From: Paraburkholderia adhaesiva
Lineage (GTDB): Bacteria; Pseudomonadota; Gammaproteobacteria; Burkholderiales; Burkholderiaceae
DNA length: 64,000 bases
Direction: 5' to 3'
Assembly: GCF_021390575.1 (NCBI RefSeq)
Contig: NZ_JAJEJQ010000001.1
Location: 2,394,501 to 2,458,500 of the forward strand
In this document: positions 22,920 through 32,193 of the stretch, in pieces
How positions within the stretch are numbered: the stretch's first letter is position 1
Layout: each line of letters begins with the position of its first letter
Translations under genes and position numbers: made by a program
The notes under the pieces: model-generated
Seen by the model: only the letters and a program-made list of their open reading frames with translations
Databases searched by the model: none
Told to the model about the DNA's origin: nothing

Positions 22920-23696
22920 ATGCCGAAGAACAAGCCTCATCCCGGCGAGCCCAAGCGTCCCGCTGCACAACGCCCCGCCGCGCCCGAACCCACTGCCACG
23001 ACACCTGCTGTCACGACTGAGAAGGGCAATCTCGCCGCGGGCTTTGGAGGGCTAGGCAGCCTGCGCGACGCGTTGAAGGTGCAGACCCGCCAGCGCGAGC
23101 GTGAACGCGCGGCGGCGCTTGCGGCCCGCGTAGAAGCCGACGCAGACAGCGAACTCTTCCGCCGCGAGATCGGCACCATCGCGCCGTTGAACGCACCCCC
23201 GCGCTCGCCGGCGCGCCGCGCGGCGCCCGTGCCGCTGCCCCTCCAGACGCAGCGCGACGAGCAGGCCGTGCTGCACGAAGCCATCTCCGACGACTTCGAT
23301 CCCGAAGCGCTCCTCGACACGGACGACTCGCTCTACTACCACCGCCCCGGCATCAGCGACGAGGTCGTGAAAAAGCTGCGACGCGGCACGTGGATCGTGC
23401 AGGCGCAACTCGACCTGCACGGCATGCGCCGCGAAGAAGCGCGCGAGGCGCTGCAGACGTTCATCCGTGAAGCGGGCAAGCGCGGGCTGCGGTGTGTCCG
23501 CGTGATTCACGGCAAGGGACTCGGCTCGGTCGGGAAGGGGCCGGTGCTAAAGGGCAAGGTGCGCGCGTGGCTCGTGCAGAAGGAAGAAGTGATCGCGTTC
23601 TGCCAGGCGCGGCCGCACGATGGCGGCGCGGGCGCGGTGCTCGTGCTGTTGCAGCCGCAAGCGGTTGGTCCCGCTGGAGCACATACGCCGCGCTGA
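22920..23696 (+). CDS. Smr-domain protein
   Basis: 258-aa protein with a Pro/Ala-rich basic N-terminus, a charged helical middle (residues ~45-80) and a C-terminal Smr domain. The Smr hallmarks are LDLHGMRREEAREALQTFI and the RCVRVIHGKGLGS loop (HGKG) followed by KGKVRAWL. Stand-alone Smr proteins are nucleases or nicking enzymes in some bacteria and act in RNA or ribosome quality control in others; the role here is not determined. It lies 293 bases after trxB, as in related genomes. Confidence 0.9.
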   Translation: MPKNKPHPGEPKRPAAQRPAAPEPTATTPAVTTEKGNLAAGFGGLGSLRDALKVQTRQRERERAAALAARVEADADSELFRREIGTIAPLNAPPRSPARRAAPVPLPLQTQRDEQAVLHEAISDDFDPEALLDTDDSLYYHRPGISDEVVKKLRRGTWIVQAQLDLHGMRREEAREALQTFIREAGKRGLRCVRVIHGKGLGSVGKGPVLKGKVRAWLVQKEEVIAFCQARPHDGGAGAVLVLLQPQAVGPAGAHTPR

Positions 23697-24168
23697 CCGG
23701 TGCGCCTTCAGTCGTAAGGGGACGTATCGTGAGGATACGTGATGCGTTCCCTCGAAAAAGAGTGCTTCGCGGATTTCGTGGAAGACCGCTAACGGACGGA
23801 CCGTAGTCGGCCAGGATGTGACATTTGCTTAACGTCTCGCTACGACGTTCCGATGTCCACGGTTCACTGTATTGCAGTCTCCCGCACGCTATAAGACAAA
23901 GCCTTCTGATCGACCTTGCCATTGGCTCGCCAGTGCGCACCAACGCATGCCCAGGCGCGAACCGGCCCCGCAGCACCCAGTCCTGCGTGATTCAGCGTAC
24001 TGTACCGGCAACCCATTGCAGGATCAGCGCTACGGGTGAACTAACCCCCGGCGGGGTCAAGAGGCGCCCTGCAGAGCCTGAATACGACGGTTCATGATCT
24101 CTGCGCTAATCGGCAGGTAAGGGGTAAGAACCAAGGCGCACTTCCAACATGTTTAGCGGTGGCCGTCC
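23697..24168. other. Intergenic region upstream of diguanylate cyclase
   Basis: A 472-base gap. It has a less GC-rich feel than the flanking core genes and no recognised gene, repeat or RNA. It probably contains the promoter of the GGDEF gene. Confidence 0.3.
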
Positions 24169-25752
24169 ATGGACGATGATGTCAAGGGTGCGTCTTCCAG
24201 ATCGATCGGGGCGCAATTGCGCGGACTCATCTCGCGAGGAATCGCAGCCGCTATCCGCAGGACGGGCGGCCACCCGTATGCCGTAGGCATTGCCGGCACC
24301 ATTTTCGCGGTCGTGGTGATCGCGCTCCCCTTCGTCGTGATGGTGGCCGGTCGCGACGAGACAATCGACCACGCACGGGAAACGTCGAGGAATATGAGTT
24401 CGCTTATCGCGCTCGACCTTGAACGTAACTTCGAGTTCTACGATGTTCAGCTTCTGGACCTGATACGCAGCATCGAACAACTAAAAGCGGGGCCTCTATC
24501 CACCGCGCTGCAAGATAACGGATTGTTTCGGAGTCTGCCGGACAGCGCCTTTGTTGACCGAAAACTCATTATCGACGCCTCCGGGCGGATCGTTGCGTCC
24601 GCTGATGGCCTGAACCGGGACCCCGCGTTGGCGCTGCGCGATCGCGACTATTTCATCGAGCAGCAGCGTAACCCGGCGATGGGCCTCGCCATTTCCCACC
24701 CCCTTCGCTCCCGGTTTCCGGACGGCAAGCTATCCATCGCGCTCACCCGTCGTATCAGCGGTCCAGACGGGTCGTTCGCGGGCATCGCCCTTTTCACGGT
24801 CCAGTTGGAAAGCTTCCAGCGACTTCTCGACACGATCGACGTAGAGAAGCCGGGATTGGTCGAGATCCTGTCGGCAGACGGAACAGTCCTCGGAGCGAAG
24901 CCTGGGTCCGATCGGCCAGTTGGCACGAGCGTTGCCCAGCGCCCGACTTTCGCGGAAATGCGTCAGCGCGATAGTGGCTCGACTATCGCGACCGGAAGTG
25001 ACGGTATCCAACGGATCTACACCTACCAGCGTGTCAAGGGGCTGCCTTTCATTGCGGTCGTGGCGCCAGCGACGGACGATGTGATGAGGGCCTGGCGGCG
25101 CCAGTTTTTTATTACCGCTGCCGCCTCGGTCCTCTGGGGGCTGGTGCTGACCGTCGGCGCCTGGCTTCTCGCGTTCACCTTGCGCGACAAGCTACGCGCG
25201 CAGGCCGAACTCGCTCAGTTGGCCGCCACGGATCCGCTGACGAAGCTGAAAAACCGTCGCACACTCGACGACCGGCTTCAGGCTGAGTGGATTCGTGCTG
25301 TGCGCGATGGACACAGCGAACTCTCGATGCTGTTCATCGACATCGACCGCTTCAAGCTGTTCAACGACACCTATGGGCATGCAGCCGGCGACGACATTCT
25401 CGCGACCGTCGCGGGGTGTATCGCATCGTCGGCAAGACGGTCGATTGACCTCGTGGCCCGATACGGTGGCGAGGAATTCGTGGTCGTGTTGCCGGATACG
25501 GGCCACGAAGCCGCCCTCGAAATCGCGGAAACGATTCGTCGCAATGTCGAGTCACTTCGCATCGCGAATCCGGGAAGCGAAACTGGACAGGTGACGGTCA
25601 GCATCGGCTGTACGACATACCATCCGGCAGACGGAGGCGGCCCGGAGCAACTCGTTTCGATCACGGACGAACAGTTGTACGAGGCGAAGTCGTCCGGACG
25701 AAACCAGGTCAAGGCGATCGTCGTGACGTCGATGCTCGACAAGCAAACCTGA
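24169..25752 (+). CDS. Membrane diguanylate cyclase with periplasmic sensor domain
   Basis: 527 aa. A first membrane helix (IFAVVVIALPFVVMVAG, ~45-61) is followed by a ~240-residue periplasmic domain of double-CACHE type. It includes the IDASGRIVASADGLNRDP, FFIEQQRNP-like and SRRISGPDGSFAGIA-type segments. A second helix (ASVLWGLVLTVGAWLLAFTL, ~318) leads to a GGDEF domain. The active site is RYGGEEF, and an I-site RSID lies five residues before it, so product inhibition is expected. TDPLTKLKNRR marks the domain start. It should make cyclic di-GMP in response to an extracellular ligand. The start has only a weak RBS. Confidence 0.93.
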   Translation: MDDDVKGASSRSIGAQLRGLISRGIAAAIRRTGGHPYAVGIAGTIFAVVVIALPFVVMVAGRDETIDHARETSRNMSSLIALDLERNFEFYDVQLLDLIRSIEQLKAGPLSTALQDNGLFRSLPDSAFVDRKLIIDASGRIVASADGLNRDPALALRDRDYFIEQQRNPAMGLAISHPLRSRFPDGKLSIALTRRISGPDGSFAGIALFTVQLESFQRLLDTIDVEKPGLVEILSADGTVLGAKPGSDRPVGTSVAQRPTFAEMRQRDSGSTIATGSDGIQRIYTYQRVKGLPFIAVVAPATDDVMRAWRRQFFITAAASVLWGLVLTVGAWLLAFTLRDKLRAQAELAQLAATDPLTKLKNRRTLDDRLQAEWIRAVRDGHSELSMLFIDIDRFKLFNDTYGHAAGDDILATVAGCIASSARRSIDLVARYGGEEFVVVLPDTGHEAALEIAETIRRNVESLRIANPGSETGQVTVSIGCTTYHPADGGGPEQLVSITDEQLYEAKSSGRNQVKAIVVTSMLDKQT

Positions 25753-25956
25753 TCGGGCGTGGCTGCCTTATTGCGTTACGCGGTAGCAATGTGGATGCTC
25801 CCGGACAAGGTCATGCCCGGTGTGTGCTAACCAGTCTCGCTGTTCCATAAGGGCTAGTGGCCGTTATGTTCTCACGTGAGACACAGGTGTCGCCGTGAGC
25901 GGGAAAGACCACTTCGGGTCAAACAGAGTCCTGCCCCGGAAATCTACGAAGAACCG

Positions 25957-25996
25957 ATAAAAAAGCCTCACGCGCAACCCGCACGTGAGGCTTTTG
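25957..25996 (-). terminator. Terminator of the sugar ABC operon, now detached by an IS
   Basis: Hairpin AAAAGCCTCACG / CGTGAGGCTTTT. Read on the minus strand it is followed by a T-run. It lies downstream of the ABC ATPase gene but is separated from its stop codon by the 1,284-bp insertion sequence. It could also end the diguanylate cyclase transcript on the plus strand. Confidence 0.75.
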
Positions 25997-26102
25997 CATT
26001 AAATCGCCAACACTGAGAGGTGGCCGCGCAAATTCGGACAGTCGGATAAGTGGTTTGGCCGGGGCCTGAGCCAGCGATAATGCTGGCAAAGGAACCGAGG
26101 AA

Positions 26103-26411
26103 ATGACGAAGAGAACCCGACGGACGCACTCAGCGGCGTTCAAAGCGAAAGTGGCACTGGCAGCGGTCAAAGGTGAGCGCACGCTGGCCGAACTGGCACA
26201 GCAGTTTGATGTACATCCGAACCAGATCACGGAATGGAAGCGGCAGTTGCAGGAGCGTGCGGCAGACGTGTTTGGTGCGACAGGTGCACCGTCGAGCGAT
26301 CCGCCGGTGGACGTGAAAACGCTGCACGCGAAGATCGGGCAGTTGACGCTGGAGAACGATTTTTTGTCAGGAGCGCTCGGCAAAGCCGGACTGCTGAGCG
26401 CAAAGCGATGA
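26103..26411 (+). CDS. IS3-family transposase OrfA (copy 1)
   Basis: 102-aa DNA-binding subunit of the transposase. [49 protein letters not shown] is the IS3 HTH, followed by a leucine-zipper-like [19 protein letters not shown]. Near its end is T TTT TTG (26360-26366) in the zero frame, a possible -1 slippage site into the orfB frame. OrfA stops in an ATGA overlap with the orfB ATG. Confidence 0.93.
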   Translation: MTKRTRRTHSAAFKAKVALAAVKGERTLAELAQQFDVHPNQITEWKRQLQERAADVFGATGAPSSDPPVDVKTLHAKIGQLTLENDFLSGALGKAGLLSAKR

Positions 26412-27238
26412 TTGACTGTACGCATGCGCTGCCGGTTTCGCGACAGACGCGACTGGTTGGCATCGCGAGATCGAGCGCATATTACCGGGCGCAGCCGGTC
26501 AGCGAGGTCGATCAGTTGCTGATGCGGCGAATCGACGAACTGCACATGGAGTTCCCATTTGCAGGGGCGCGGATGCTGGCGCGCCTGTTGCGCCGGGAAG
26601 GCCATGAGGTGGGTCGCCGTCGCGTACGCACGCTGATGAAGCGCATGGGCGTCGAGGCGCTGTACTGCAAGCCGAACACGAGCCGCCGCAACGCGCAGCA
26701 CAAGATCTGGCCGTACCTGCTGCGCGGCATGAAGATCGAGCGTGCCAATCAGGTGTTCGCCCTCGACACGACGTACATTCCGATGGCGCGCGGCTTCGTG
26801 TACCTGACGGCAGTGGTGGACTGGGCGAGCCGCAAGATTCTCGCGTACCGGGTCGCCATCACGCTGGAAGCCACGCACGCCGTCGAGGCGCTGGAAGAGG
26901 CGTTCGCCCGCTACGGACTGCCCGACATCGTGAACACCGATCAGGGTAGCCAGTTCACGGCGGGCGCGTTCACCGAGGCGGTGCTGAGCCGGGGCGTGCG
27001 GCTGTCGATGGACGGCAAAGGGGCCTGGCGCGACAACGTGTTCGTCGAACGGGTGTGGCGCAGCATCAAGTACGAAGAGGTCTACCTGAAAGCGTACGAG
27101 TCGGTCAGCCATGCCCGGCGCTCCATCGGCGAATACGTCGAGCTGTACAACCGGAAACGGCCCCATTCGAGCCTGGCGGATCAGACCCCGGATGAGGCAT
27201 ACTTCGCGACGCTGCCTGCGATCAAATCGGCAGCATGA
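26408..27238 (+). CDS. IS3-family transposase OrfB, DDE integrase (copy 1)
   Basis: 276-aa catalytic subunit in the -1 frame relative to orfA. An HTH_21-type region ([26 protein letters not shown]) precedes the rve core. The catalytic acids are FALDTTYI (D), NTDQGSQFT (D) and [15 protein letters not shown] (E). The ATG at 26408 overlaps the orfA stop. The frame is open well upstream of this ATG, which allows an OrfAB fusion by frameshifting. Confidence 0.93.
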   Translation: MIDCTHALPVSRQTRLVGIARSSAYYRAQPVSEVDQLLMRRIDELHMEFPFAGARMLARLLRREGHEVGRRRVRTLMKRMGVEALYCKPNTSRRNAQHKIWPYLLRGMKIERANQVFALDTTYIPMARGFVYLTAVVDWASRKILAYRVAITLEATHAVEALEEAFARYGLPDIVNTDQGSQFTAGAFTEAVLSRGVRLSMDGKGAWRDNVFVERVWRSIKYEEVYLKAYESVSHARRSIGEYVELYNRKRPHSSLADQTPDEAYFATLPAIKSAA

Positions 27239-27308
27239 TTGCCTCGGACGTTCCACTTAAAAATCTCAGATGACTGTCCGAACGAGTGAGGCCACCTCTC
27301 TGCTCGTA

Positions 27309-28427
<1,119 letters not shown>

Positions 28428-28468
28428 GCTGTGAATCCTTTTCTCAAACTTGGGGATAAGCCCCCGTA

Positions 28469-29326
28469 TCAGCCCTTCACCGCGCCCGCCGTGAGGCCGC
28501 GCACGAAGTAGCGGCCGGCGATCACGTAGATGAGCAGCGTGGGCAGCGCGGCGATGATCGCGCCGGCCATGTCGACGTTGTATTCCTTCACGCCCGTGGA
28601 CGTGTTCACGAGATTGTTCAGCGCCACCGTAATCGGCATCGAATCGACGCCCGAGAACACGATACCGAACAGGAAGTCATTCCAGATCTGCGTGAATTGC
28701 CAGATCAGGCACACCATGAAGATCGGCAGCGAGATCGGCAGCAGGATGCGCGTGAAGATCATGAAGAACCCGGCGCCGTCGATGCGCGCGGCCTTCACGA
28801 GTTCGGCGGGCACACTCACGTAGAAGTTGCGGAAGAACATCGTGGTGAACGCGATGCCATACACGACGTGCACGAGCACGAGGCCGCCGATCGTGTTCGA
28901 GAGGCCGAAGAAGCCTTGCAGGCGCGCCATCGGCAGCAGGATCGCCTGGAACGGAATGAAGCAGCCCACGAGCAGCATCGTGAAGAGCGCATCCGCGCCG
29001 CGAAAACGCCAGTGCGTGAGCACGTAGCCGTTGAACGCGCCGATGATCGACGAAATCAGAACGGCCGGAATCACCATCTTCACGGAGTTCATGAAGAACG
29101 GCTGCATACCGTCACAGCGCACGCCGGTGCAGGCACCGCTCCACGCCTTGACCCACGGTACGAAGCTCGGATGCGCGGGCAGCGTCAGCATGTTGCCCTG
29201 GTGAAGCTCGTCGAGATCCTTGAACGATGTCGACAGCATCACGTAGAGCGGAAACAGGAAGTACAACGCGAACAGGATTAGCGCCGCATAGACGACCACG
29301 CGGCTCACCGTCATCTTAGGCTGCAT
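28469..29326 (-). CDS. Sugar ABC transporter permease (second, MalG/GtsC type)
   Basis: 285-aa inner-membrane permease of the CUT1 family with six predicted helices. The EAA loop for the ATPase contact is VKAARIDGAGFFMIFTRILLPIS. The N-terminus (VVVYAALILFALYFLFPLYVMLSTSFK) and the periplasmic CTGVRC pair are GtsC/MalG-like. Its start overlaps the preceding permease gene by 11 bases. Together with that gene it forms the membrane channel of the importer. Confidence 0.92.
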   Translation of the reverse strand: MQPKMTVSRVVVYAALILFALYFLFPLYVMLSTSFKDLDELHQGNMLTLPAHPSFVPWVKAWSGACTGVRCDGMQPFFMNSVKMVIPAVLISSIIGAFNGYVLTHWRFRGADALFTMLLVGCFIPFQAILLPMARLQGFFGLSNTIGGLVLVHVVYGIAFTTMFFRNFYVSVPAELVKAARIDGAGFFMIFTRILLPISLPIFMVCLIWQFTQIWNDFLFGIVFSGVDSMPITVALNNLVNTSTGVKEYNVDMAGAIIAALPTLLIYVIAGRYFVRGLTAGAVKG

Positions 29327-30257
29327 TGCGCGTGCTCCTCGATTCCAGATACATCAGCGGCACGAGCACGGCCACGACGGTGGCGAGCATCATCATCGAC
29401 GAGGCCGCGCCGACGCCGAGTTGCCCGCGGTTGAACGAAAACGTGTACATGAAGATCGCAGGCAGCGACGACGCTGTGCCCGGCCCGCCCGCGGTCAGCG
29501 CGACGACGAGGTCGAACGTCTTGATCGTGATGTGGCACAGGATCAGCAGCACCGAGAAGAACACCGGACGCATGCTCGGGATCACGATCTTGCGATAGAT
29601 CGTCGGGAGCGTCGCGCCGTCCACCTGGGCGGCCTTGAAGATTTCGCTGTCCACGCCGCGCAGCCCGGCGAGGAAGAGCGCCATGCAAAAGCCGGTGGAC
29701 TGCCAGACGGCAGCGACCACGATGCAGAAGATGGCCCTGTCCGGATTGTTGAGCCAGTCGAACGTGAAGCTCGTCCAGCCCCAGTCGTGCAGCACGCCCT
29801 GGATGCCGAGATCGGGATTCATGATCCACTGCCACGCCGTGCCGGTGACGATGTACGAGAGCGCCATCGGATAAAGGAACACCGCGCGCAGCGCGCCTTC
29901 CTGGCGAATCTGCTGGTCGAGCAGGATCGCGAGAAAAAGCCCGAGCGCCACGCAGATGCCGATGAACGGCACGCCGAACCAGCCGAGATTCTGCGCCGAA
30001 GTCCACCAGACGTCGTTCTCGAACAGTTCGCGATAGCGATCGAGGCCGGCGAACTCGTAGCGCGGCATCAGTTTCGAGGTGGACAGCGACAGCCAGCCGG
30101 TCAGGAGGATGAAGCCGTATACAAATACGAGGCTGATCAGAATGCTGGGCGAAAGCACCAGCTTCGGGATCCAGCGGTCTGCGAACGCCGCCGTCTGCGA
30201 CGCGCGGCGGGCAGCAGCCGTCGCCGCCTTGCCGTTACCGCTAAGAGAAGCAGTCAC
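29316..30257 (-). CDS. Sugar ABC transporter permease (first, MalF/GtsB type)
   Basis: 313-aa permease with six helices and the EAA-type loop FKAAQVDGATLPTIYRKIVIPSMRP. I prefer the GTG at 30257, with GGAG 8-9 bases upstream, over an in-frame ATG at 30296, which has no ribosome-binding site. The N-terminal 30 residues are Ala/Lys-rich and cytoplasmic. It follows the binding-protein gene after a GC-rich hairpin and overlaps the second permease gene. Confidence 0.9.
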   Translation of the reverse strand: MTASLSGNGKAATAAARRASQTAAFADRWIPKLVLSPSILISLVFVYGFILLTGWLSLSTSKLMPRYEFAGLDRYRELFENDVWWTSAQNLGWFGVPFIGICVALGLFLAILLDQQIRQEGALRAVFLYPMALSYIVTGTAWQWIMNPDLGIQGVLHDWGWTSFTFDWLNNPDRAIFCIVVAAVWQSTGFCMALFLAGLRGVDSEIFKAAQVDGATLPTIYRKIVIPSMRPVFFSVLLILCHITIKTFDLVVALTAGGPGTASSLPAIFMYTFSFNRGQLGVGAASSMMMLATVVAVLVPLMYLESRSTRNAA

Positions 30258-30334
30258 TGCGTAACTCCTGGTGCAGTGCGAAAGAGGGTTTCGCACGATG
30301 ATTGGGTTCAGGTCGAACCGTCATGTCCAGGGGG

Positions 30335-30365
30335 CCGCGCGCGGCGCTTCGCACGCCGCGCGCGG
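30335..30365 (-). other. Intercistronic mRNA hairpin between binding-protein and permease genes
   Basis: A 12-bp all-GC perfect stem CCGCGCGCGGCG / CGCCGCGCGCGG with a 7-base loop and no T-run. The position just after a solute-binding-protein gene is where REP-like stabilisers are found in sugar operons. It probably raises binding-protein mRNA relative to the permeases. Confidence 0.6.
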
Positions 30366-30377
30366 AACTCACCCTGC

Positions 30378-31631
30378 TTACTTCGTCTTCGCTGCCTTCG
30401 CGAGCGCTTCGACTGCGCTCTTCGAGTCCTGCGTCGAGTTCATGAACTTCGTCACGACGTCGGTGATCGCACCGGCGACCGCGTCCGGCTGAGCCATGCC
30501 GTGCGCGAGCGACGGCACGTAGCCACCGGCCTTGATCGCGATCTGCTCGTCAGCGTACGACCGCTTCGCACACGCGTCGAACTTGCTCATGTCCACACCC
30601 AGACGGACCGGGATAGAACCCTTGTACAGGCTGAACTGCTCCTGGAACGCCGGGCTCATGATGGTCTTCGCGAGCGCGATCTGACCCGGCGTCGCCGCCT
30701 TCTGGTCCTTCTGCTGGAAGAACACGAACGAGTCCACGTTGAAAGTGTAGGCCTTCTCCGTGTGCGGTACCGGTGCGCAGACGTAGTCCTTATCCGGCAC
30801 CTTGCCGGCGCTCGCGAACTCGCCCTTCGCCCAGTCGCCCATGAACTGCATGCCGGCCTTGCCGTTGATGACCATCGCCGTCGCGAGGTTCCAGTCGCGG
30901 CCGGTGCGGGCGTTATCCATATAGCCTTCGATCTTGCGGACCGTGTCGAACACGCCGACCATCTGCTGCGACGTCAGCGTCTTCTGGTCGAGGTCGACGA
31001 GCGCCTTCTTGTAGAAGTCCGCGCCCTGCGAGAGGACCACGTCTTCCCACAGCGTCAGGTCCTGCCACGGCTGGCCGCCCGCGGCGACCGGCTGGATACC
31101 GGCGGCCTTCATCTTGTCGGCGAGCGCAAAGAATTCCGGCCACGTGGTCGGCGCCTTGCCGCCCACCTTGTCGAGCGCCGCCTTGTTGATCCACACCCAG
31201 TTCACGCGGTGCACCGAGAACGGCGCGCCGACGTAGTGGTTATCCGCGCGCATGATCTTGTCGATCTGCGGCGGCAGGTTGGTCTTCCAGTCGGCCGCAG
31301 CGGCATCGATCGGCACGAGCACGCCCTGCGAAGCCCATTCCTGGATCAGCGGACCCTTGATCTGGGCGGCGGTCGGCGCGTTGCCCGAAATCACCTGGGT
31401 CTTCAGTGCGGTCATGGCCGCCGCGCCCGCGCCACCGGCGACCGCGAAGTCCTTCCACACGAAGCCCTGCTTCGTCATGTCGTCCTTCAGGACGCCAATG
31501 GCTTTCGATTCGCCGCCCGACGTCCACCAGTGCAGCACTTCGAGGGATTCGGCTGCCTGCGCCGTCGCGATGCTGCCCATCAGACTTGCGGCGCACAGGG
31601 CACCTGCGATCGCCCGGAATTTCATCGTCAT
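30378..31631 (-). CDS. Glucose/mannose-type ABC transporter substrate-binding protein
   Basis: 417-aa periplasmic binding protein of the extracellular solute-binding family 1. The signal peptide MTMKFRAIAGALCAASLMGSIATAQA is followed by ESLEVLHWWTSGGESKAI. Other family segments are APTAAQIKGPLIQEWA, PFSVHRVNWVWINK and GKAGMQFMGDWAKGEF, typical of glucose-binding GtsA-like proteins. An ideal GGAGGAG ribosome-binding site sits 7 bases before the ATG at 31631. As first gene of its operon it diverges from zwf across a HexR-type site, which supports glucose as substrate. Confidence 0.92.
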   Translation of the reverse strand: MTMKFRAIAGALCAASLMGSIATAQAAESLEVLHWWTSGGESKAIGVLKDDMTKQGFVWKDFAVAGGAGAAAMTALKTQVISGNAPTAAQIKGPLIQEWASQGVLVPIDAAAADWKTNLPPQIDKIMRADNHYVGAPFSVHRVNWVWINKAALDKVGGKAPTTWPEFFALADKMKAAGIQPVAAGGQPWQDLTLWEDVVLSQGADFYKKALVDLDQKTLTSQQMVGVFDTVRKIEGYMDNARTGRDWNLATAMVINGKAGMQFMGDWAKGEFASAGKVPDKDYVCAPVPHTEKAYTFNVDSFVFFQQKDQKAATPGQIALAKTIMSPAFQEQFSLYKGSIPVRLGVDMSKFDACAKRSYADEQIAIKAGGYVPSLAHGMAQPDAVAGAITDVVTKFMNSTQDSKSAVEALAKAAKTK

Positions 31632-32193
31632 AACTTTTCTCCTCCAGACACCTGAACAAAACGATTGACCCCTGATGTCGCCAGGGTGTGGTTGTGGTTC
31701 AAACAGGCAAAACACGGGACGGCCGGGCGCCGGAGTGCCGCGCGCGCGTGTGTTTTCATCAAACGCGCACGGACAGCGTGCCGGCTTGCAGCCGCCGGAC
31801 GCTCAAGAGATGAGTGATTCGGGAAGCAACTGATTGTCTCCTCTTCTGTTTTTCACCGGCGCGGCGAGCAACATGCAGATTGCCCGGCGCCTGCGGCAAG
31901 TCGAGGCGCCGCTACGTCACGCGGCCCCACGTCCCTCAGGGCAGCCCCACCCGGCCGCCCAGTTCGCCAAACGACGAATTTCTCGTCCAATGGCATGAGG
32001 GATGTTCCGTCCACCCGTGGAAAGCGCGTGCCGATGCCGTTATACCGCTGTTGGCCACGCTTTTTTCATCGAATGAACGTTACCTCTTGATTTGGATTGT
32101 AGTTAAACTACAATTCAGTGTCAAAAAAAATTTTATCGGACTACGGCCGCCCGAGCTCTCCTGCAGCGGCCCCTCAGCACTGCGTTGGAGACT
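31632..32193. other. Divergent regulatory region, sugar importer / zwf
   Basis: A 562-base gap that must hold the promoters for both the ABC operon and zwf-pgl-glk/hexR. An AT-rich stretch (about 32060-32145) next to the zwf start contains the HexR-type palindrome. No gene with family character is seen. Confidence 0.6.
32096..32114. promoter_or_regulatory. HexR operator
   Basis: ATTGTAGTTAAACTACAAT is a 19-bp palindrome broken only at the centre. It contains TGTAGTTAAACTACA, which fits the known proteobacterial HexR consensus TGTARTTWWAYTACA. It lies 80 bases before zwf, and the operon's third gene carries a HexR domain, so autoregulation relieved by a sugar-phosphate ligand is likely. Confidence 0.85.

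Larger units (their letters stand above)
26016..27299 (+). mobile_element. IS3-family insertion sequence, intact copy 1 (1,284 bp)
   Basis: The terminal inverted repeats start AGAGGTGGCC and end GGCCACCTCT. A second matched block (TTCGGACAGTC) extends the repeat to 28 bp with mismatches between. A 3-bp target duplication CTG flanks the element at 26013-26015 and 27300-27302. It encodes overlapping orfA and orfB. An apparently identical copy lies at 46430-47713. Insertion was between the ABC ATPase stop codon and its terminator. Confidence 0.95.
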
